Part shown: one piece after another, positions 59,146-64,000 of the stretch
Numbering within the stretch: position 1 is the stretch's first letter
How the letters are laid out: the number at the start of each line of letters is the position of its first letter
Origin: Rhinopomastus cyanomelas
Taxonomy: Eukaryota > Chordata > Aves > Bucerotiformes > Rhinopomastidae
NCBI GenBank assembly: GCA_013400115.1
Contig: VXBP01005607.1
Location: 415,482 to 479,481, forward strand
Reading direction: 5' to 3'
DNA: 64,000 nucleotides
Program-made: the position numbers and the translations under genes
The notes under the pieces: generated by a model
The model's database searches: none
What the model was told of the DNA's origin: nothing
The model's input: the letters and a program-made list of their open reading frames with translations, nothing else

Positions 59146-59548
59146 GAGCACCTCCCTTATGAGGAGAGGCTGAGGGAGCTGGGTCTCTTGAGCTTGGAGG
59201 AGACTGAGGGGTGACCTCATTAATGTCTATAAATATGTGAGGGGTGGGTGTCAGGAGGATGGAGCCAGGCTCTGCTCAGTGTCATCTAGTGACAGGACAA
59301 GGGGCAGTGGGTGTGAGCTGGAACACAGGAGGTTCCACATCAATATGAGAAGGAACTTCTTCCCAGTGAGGGTGACAGAGCCCTGGAACGGGCTGTCCAG
59401 GGGGGTTGTGGAGTCTCCTTCACTGGAGCTGTTTAAAACCTGCCTGGACATATTCCTGTGCGACTTGGTCTAGGTGGTCCTGCTGTGGCAGGGGGATTGG
59501 ACTGGATGATCTTTCGAGGTCCCTTCCAATCCCTAACGTTCTGTGACT
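59146..59548 (+). mobile_element. CR1 3' portion with open ORF2 C-terminus
   Basis: Plus-strand copy of the common subfamily, about 403 bp. It starts at AGCACCTCCCTTATGAGGAG, with the ORF2 frame open over the final 78 codons (GCQEDGARLCSVSSSDRTRG, RRNFFPVRVTEPWNGLSRGV, stop after LDIFLCDLV). The 3' UTR is complete, ending CTAACGTTCTGTGACTTGTG. This is among the best preserved copies here. 5'-truncated. Confidence 0.97.
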
Positions 59549-60370
59549 TGTGACAGAAGATGGAACATTAAACATACAGAACACCTGTATTGAAGTCAAT
59601 TCATTCTTTCATGCACAACAGGACCTTCAACAAAGCCACACAGTGCTAACATACTCTGTCCTGGTCACTGACAGACACAAACAGCACCGCTCTGTCATCG
59701 ACATCTGGTGAAGAAATCCATCCCTTTGTCTATCACGTCACAAAGTTAAGAAGGAGCCTCCTAAAAATTGTGAAAAACAAATACTAATAGCAAAGAACAA
59801 CTCATTAAACCATAAACTGCAATAGTTCTTCTGTTCTACAGATCAGAATAGTGCTCCAGCCTCCTGCAGTATAACAAACCATACACACTCCCCCAAGGCA
59901 TTTCCAGAAGTCTCAGGATAGAATTAGACACCACCAGGAATTGGTTGTTAATTGTGAAATTATTCACAAAGACAGCTCCTTAAAAGCAAAGATTCTTTTT
60001 TGTTAAACACAGCCAATTTATCAAATCAATTCTCTAACTGCCGCCATTTCAAATCCACATTAAATCCTCATCTCTGCCTTTCTCAGAGTGTCTATAGCTG
60101 CTATTTACTTAGATGCTTATTATCCAGATTTTGAATTACTGCTGCTCACTAAGGCAAATAAAATTAGTTCTCAGCAAAACACTACTTATTCAAGAAAAAG
60201 AATTATAAATTTAAAGAGCACATCCAGGAGCAACATAAAGCAGCTGACCTCTGCTGCTTATTTCTCCTGCACTGAAGTCTTCTGCACCTTGACACAAAAC
60301 ACTTCTGATTACTTGTTTGTATTTGTGTGATATTACATAAGAGGAAGGAATGGTAGGTGAGGTCTTCAGT
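59549..60370. other. Unique sequence
   Basis: AT-rich, no transposon or exon recognised. Confidence 0.55.
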
Positions 60371-60640
60371 CTGAAGGGAAGAAGGCTCTTGGGGGACCTT
60401 GTAGTGACCTTCCAATACCCAAAAGGGGGCTATAAGAAGACTGGGGGATGAACAGTTCACAACGATGAAGGGTAATAGTTTGAAGCTGGAAAAGGGTAGG
60501 TTTAGGCTACACATCAAGAAAAAGATTCTTTAACCTGAGGGTGGTGGGTCACTGGAACAGCTTGCTAAGAGAGGTGGTGGAGGACCCATCCCTCAAGACC
60601 TTCAAGGTCAGGCTTGATGGGGCTCTGGGAAATCTGAGCA
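60371..60640 (+). mobile_element. CR1 3' portion of another subfamily
   Basis: Plus-strand copy with AGAAGGCTCTTGGGGGACC, TTCCAATACCCAAAAGGGGG, GTGGGTCACTGGAACAGC and CAAGGTCAGGCTTGATGGGG. It ends at CTCTGGGAAATCTGAGC before any octamer tail. Sequence type differs from the common subfamily. Confidence 0.9.
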
Positions 60641-61272
60641 AGAATCACGTTGGGGAGGGAGAACCCCCCTCTGGAAAAAAACCAGAAACCAGTGTGTGAC
60701 CTCCTGGACTTCTATGAACAGCTGAAAATGCTCCAGAAGATTACTTACACCAAGTTAAGGCTTAAATGTTATTTCAGAAACAGTCTGTGGAACCAGAGGT
60801 GCTGTTTCCAACACCAGAACAGAAGACACTACCAGGACTGCAGGATACAACCAAATTTGCCATGTTGCCACATGCCAGTATTCTGCAGCTTGGGGTTTGG
60901 TTTTGGGGGAACTTCTGTTGGCTCATTTTGCTCTTCTCTTGACAGTGCTTTGGGAAATTGATTGAACCAAGCTTACAGTGTCAAAGAGCAGTAAATTAGG
61001 CCTTTAGCCCTCACACCACCAACATTAGAAAAGTCAGTAAAACTACCTGGAAAGGATCAGAGCACCCAAAACCTAGCAAGGCAGACTAAAAACCTCTTCT
61101 CAGCATGCCTGCAGAGAAGGTAGCGGCACTTCTGGTTCCTTGGAGAACACGCTGGTAGGAAAAGCTCACAGAGAAGCATTTAACAAGCTGCAGCTTTAAA
61201 CCAGTGTTAATTTTCAGCTGTGAGCAACAAAAACTGTGAATATACTGATTGGTACTAAGGGTACAGACTTAC
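60641..61272. other. Unique sequence
   Basis: A minus-strand GTAAGT donor at about 60760-60765 is preceded by frames that all stop before it, so no exon is called. No transposon recognised. Confidence 0.5.
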
Positions 61273-61451
61273 ACTGTTCCTTGGGCAGAACGTGGTCTTG
61301 TTGTAGAGGTCACCAGTAAGGCCTTTTTGAGCAACCCCAGAGCAGTGCTCCCAAGGCTTCCTAATTCTTCACAAGTCTGCAACACGTAAGTGTAAAATGC
61401 AGAGAGCAGCTGATGGGCAGCCAGCACCACCTTAGAGTTGAGCATTTCACC
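61273..61451 (-). CDS. Best candidate exon in the window, unidentified helical protein
   Basis: I do not recognise the protein. On the minus strand AGTTGTGCCCCCCCAG is an acceptor. It is followed by 179 nt fully open in one frame and then GGAACAGT|GTAAGT, a consensus donor. The peptide runs GEMLNSKVVLAAHQLLSAFY, then TYVLQTCEELGSLGSTALGL, then LKKALLVTSTTRPRSAQGTV. It is leucine- and alanine-rich, as in alpha-helical repeat proteins, and has many GTG, CTG, CTC and AAG codons, unlike the AT-rich flanks. Entry phase is 0 and exit phase 2. The in-frame ATG at codon 3 (G at -3) could also be a start if upstream exons are non-coding. It lies about 2 kb to the left of the 63.5-kb CpG island, a possible promoter. 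Confidence 0.42.
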
Positions 61452-63479
61452 CTGGGGGGGCACAACTCTCCCAGGTTATCTGAAGCAACTGGTAATTTAT
61501 CAGACTAATTTATCCACTAAGATGTAAGAGGTAGGAAAAAACCAAACCACTGTACACTGAATTATTTCATTGCAGTGTGATTATTCTAAGTGTTCATGAA
61601 TCAGAAAGCAACCACAGAATCCTTCAGGAACCAGATATATTACATCCTCAGAATGCCACAACAGTGTTCTGCTGAGTTTTATTTGCAAGGTTGACCAAAA
61701 ACCCAAACCAACAAACCCTTGTTCCCTGAATAAGAATCTGTTCTCTGAAAAAAGCTTCAAGAGACACAACACAGCTCTGGAAAACGATCAAATTCTCACC
61801 AGCACACCACTGATGATGTGAACAATGATTAGTACATAGAGGGGAAACGTAGCAGAGCAGCCACCAGACCATCAAGACCATGCCCTCACATTCTCCTCAC
61901 AGAGCTGTCTGCAGCATCAGGTTTGCTATCTGAGCTCTAACACCATCTGCCCAGCAATCTTCCACTTCAGTTTAAACTAATAACAGAATATAACTCAATC
62001 AAGTTTTCTTTATCCCTGCAGCACACACACAGAATGTCCAAAGCAGTGCATTTCACTCTGCTCAATGCACCAGAAACTAGTCGACTTCCAACGCAAGACA
62101 TTTCAGCATGTGTTTCTAGACCCCTATGACTGCAAAAACTGGGTGCTGTTTGCATCAGATTCATTGAGAGAGTAATTCCAACACAGGCTCCCATTCAAAC
62201 ATTCACTCCTTTATTTCCCATTTGCCTCTGGAAAGGTTAATCACTCTTTGGCCAAGCACTTATCTGGGGAGTTTGCATAGATTCTCACCCTGCGGGTTGC
62301 ACCAGGAGCTCCTCACATGCCCCAAACCATAAAGCTGAGCCTACATGTGGTCATGTCCCAATCGATCAGAGAAGGGAGTGACTCGGGCTCGTGGATTCAC
62401 TTGGGTTGTTTGAGCCATCTTGCTTGTTGTTAATCAGTCTGACACACATGAGATGTGGGATCCACACTCCACATAAGTGGTTCAAGTCCCTACTGATTTC
62501 TCTAGTGCTCGATGTGGGCAAGTAACATACAGTACCTGCATCTTGTATTCACAAGTTGGTCACGTTCAACCTGCTGTCACACTGAAGTGAAACATTAAAG
62601 ACCAAGCATGAGCAACCTTACATCAGTCTCCACCAGTCTGTTCTCATACCAGCAGCTTGTGTGACATCACAGGTGCAGCTTCGGTTGTGTCCTGCAAGTC
62701 TTGGCAAATGACATGCTCAATTAAATGATTGGATATGTTCAACGTGTAATACTTTAGCTTGGATATGAGAAGAAAAATACTCAATACTGGGTGTACAGTC
62801 AAACACACAGTTACTAAGAACTTACAGTATTCCAGCAGAAACTTCTGCTCCCTGCAGAGGAGTCTCAGTGCTCCTCGATCAGAGGGATTAAACAGCAACG
62901 CAGAGACCGCACGCGCTGGGCTGTATCTTTTCTGGCACCCTGTGGTCTGTGGCACCCAGGGGCTGATAATCTGCTTGAGGGACATAAAAGATGACTGTGC
63001 ACTTTCATTTTGGGAACCCGTTTCCCCAGAGTTTTCCTGGTTCAATGCAACGTGTAGGAAACACTACGAACACAAGACTCAAAAAAACCCCCCAACGATA
63101 TCACAGCAGAGTGCTTGCACCACGTCAAGTCATAAATTACACAGCTTTGCGGTATGTGGTTTTGCTACCTTGTACTAGACACCGTGATAATTGTGAGAAC
63201 CACTCCTTTCATCTCGCTGACCTACAACATCACACTAATGTAACGCTGCCCTCGCAACTTAAGCTTCAGTGAGGATTTTTCCAGGCATCAGGCCTGCAAA
63301 TGAAAACTTAATAAACTCAAATGCACGCTTCCTTCACTGTTTCGCAGTAGCGTGTTGTTCCCTCAAGCTTCTAAACGAAACACAGGAGTCCTCAATCCCT
63401 GGGTGCTTACAACTTCTATATTCTTCTCCCCCGATTTTAAAACTTGGGCTGTTTCAAGCAATCAGCTCACTTCTTGACA
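61452..63479. other. Unique sequence between candidate exon and CpG island
   Basis: No transposon recognised in 2 kb, which is unusual for the right third of this window. A minus-strand donor GCTG|GTGAGA near 61796 ends a frame that lacks a good acceptor. The 62644-63178 frames overlap on both strands without motifs. Confidence 0.45.
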
Positions 63480-63499
63480 GCGTGAACACTGGGGTTTAT

Positions 63500-64000
63500 T
63501 AGCCAGAAGAGAAAGTGGAGAAGCAGCGGAGGGGCAGCAGCCTGACAGCTGGGCCAGCAGCAGAGGCAGCCGCACACCTGCCGAGGCCGGCGGTGCGGAG
63601 CAGGGGCAGCCCTGTAGCGTCAAGGGCCGTGACCTCCGCACCGACGAGACACGTTGCCGGAGGCCGGGTCGGGCGGCACAGTGCCGGCGGAAAACCCGTC
63701 GATGTCGGAACCTCGCAGGCTCGGCCGGTCCCGCCGGAGCGGGGAAAGTTGGCGCCCGTGGCCGGCCGGGAGCCGCCCCCTCCTCTGCCCTCCTCCCCCG
63801 GGCACCGCCCGCGCTGCCGAGGGGCGGCCCCGGCGGCCCCTGCGCACGCTCCCGCCCGCCCTCCCGCCGCCCATGAGGCGCCCCGGCCGGGGAGGCACTG
63901 ACGAGTCATCGCCCCGCAGGCCCGGCCGCCCCACTGCGCCCCCGGCGGGACCGGCGGCGGTATGGGGGGAGCCCACAGGTGATGATCGACCGCGGCCTGG
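63500..64000. promoter_or_regulatory. CpG island at the window edge, probable promoter
   Basis: From about 63520 the sequence becomes very GC-rich and CpG-dense up to the window end. It has several GC boxes (for example GAGGGGCGGCCCC near 63820) and a CCCGCCCGCCCTCCCGCCGCC run. An ATGACTCGTCA element (bZIP-like) lies near 63900. Frames are open on both strands, as is normal for GC-rich DNA. Minus-strand donor-like GGCAG|GTGTGC is at 63576-63577. Plus-strand donor-like CACAG|GTGATG is near 63978. Direction is not settled. Confidence 0.75.
63873..64000 (+). other. Open frame running off the window, uncertain
   Basis: From ATG at 63873 the plus strand is open to the end: MRRPGRGGTDESSPRRPGRP and on to EPTGDDRPRP. 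The Kozak context is weak (C at -3), and GC-rich islands often show such frames. No domain recognised, so it could equally be 5' UTR or promoter DNA. Confidence 0.15.

Noticed and set aside
60760..60850. Minus-strand interval between TATCCTGCAG and a GTAAGT donor
   Set aside because: All three frames contain a stop before the donor, so it cannot be an internal coding exon.
62479..62489. GGTTCAAGTCC, a perfect tRNA B-box match
   Set aside because: The flanking bases do not form the T-arm stem and no A box or cloverleaf can be built upstream. Probably chance.
62644..63178. 133- and 139-codon frames on opposite strands
   Set aside because: They overlap each other, show no motif and have no matching splice sites. 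Probably chance in a slightly more GC-rich region.
63499..63976. 118-136-codon frames in the right CpG island
   Set aside because: Rich in Gly, Ala, Pro and Arg on both strands, as GC-rich DNA always gives. No domain. Better explained as promoter DNA.
1..64000. CRISPR arrays, operons, prophage or plasmid features
   Set aside because: No spaced direct repeats, no dense coding, no ribosome-binding pattern. The repeat content is avian CR1, so these are not expected.

Overview
This window looks like ordinary non-coding DNA from a bird nuclear genome. The main evidence is roughly forty copies of the CR1 (chicken repeat 1) non-LTR retrotransposon on both strands. They carry the typical avian CR1 3' end: the sequence around ATTGGACTAGATGATCT, then a short tail of ATTCTGTG-like octamers. 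Background composition is AT-rich, with two abrupt CpG-rich stretches. Nothing looks prokaryotic, organellar or plasmid-like, and I found no CRISPR array. Several CR1 copies belong to one fairly uniform subfamily with a long open ORF2 C-terminus (52-60 kb). This suggests a lineage with fairly recent CR1 activity, but I cannot name the species.

Layout. 1-31 kb: mostly unique AT-rich sequence with scattered CR1 fragments. Two degenerate reverse-transcriptase bodies lie at 17.6-18.1 kb (+) and 25.4-25.9 kb (-), and an ancient RT relic at 2.5-2.7 kb. 31-36 kb: a CR1 cluster with a junction of opposite-strand pieces at 34.09-34.43 kb and an old body at 34.9-35.6 kb. 36-45 kb: mostly unique sequence with three CR1 copies and a 32-bp tandem duplication. 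45.2-46.0 kb: two diverged same-orientation copies of a probable LTR. 47.0-47.4 kb: a CpG island followed directly by a nested CR1 cluster. 48-61 kb: the densest CR1 region. 63.5-64.0 kb: a second, stronger CpG island running off the window edge.

No complete protein-coding gene can be supported. The best coding evidence is a 179-nt minus-strand segment at 61273-61451 with a good acceptor, a GTAAGT donor and 59 open codons. Weaker minus-strand exon-like segments lie at 57.3, 54.7, 52.9 and 42.3 kb, and four of them have compatible splice phases. If real, they would be exons of one minus-strand gene, possibly starting in the 63.5-64 kb island. Chance is a serious alternative. I recognise none of the encoded peptides.

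The most interesting pattern is in the retrotransposons. Many very short CR1 copies end at one of two places, about 55 and about 77 nt from the CR1 3' end. These two points flank a small perfect hairpin (CCTGC-TGTG-GCAGG) in the CR1 3' region, as expected if reverse transcription tends to stop there.
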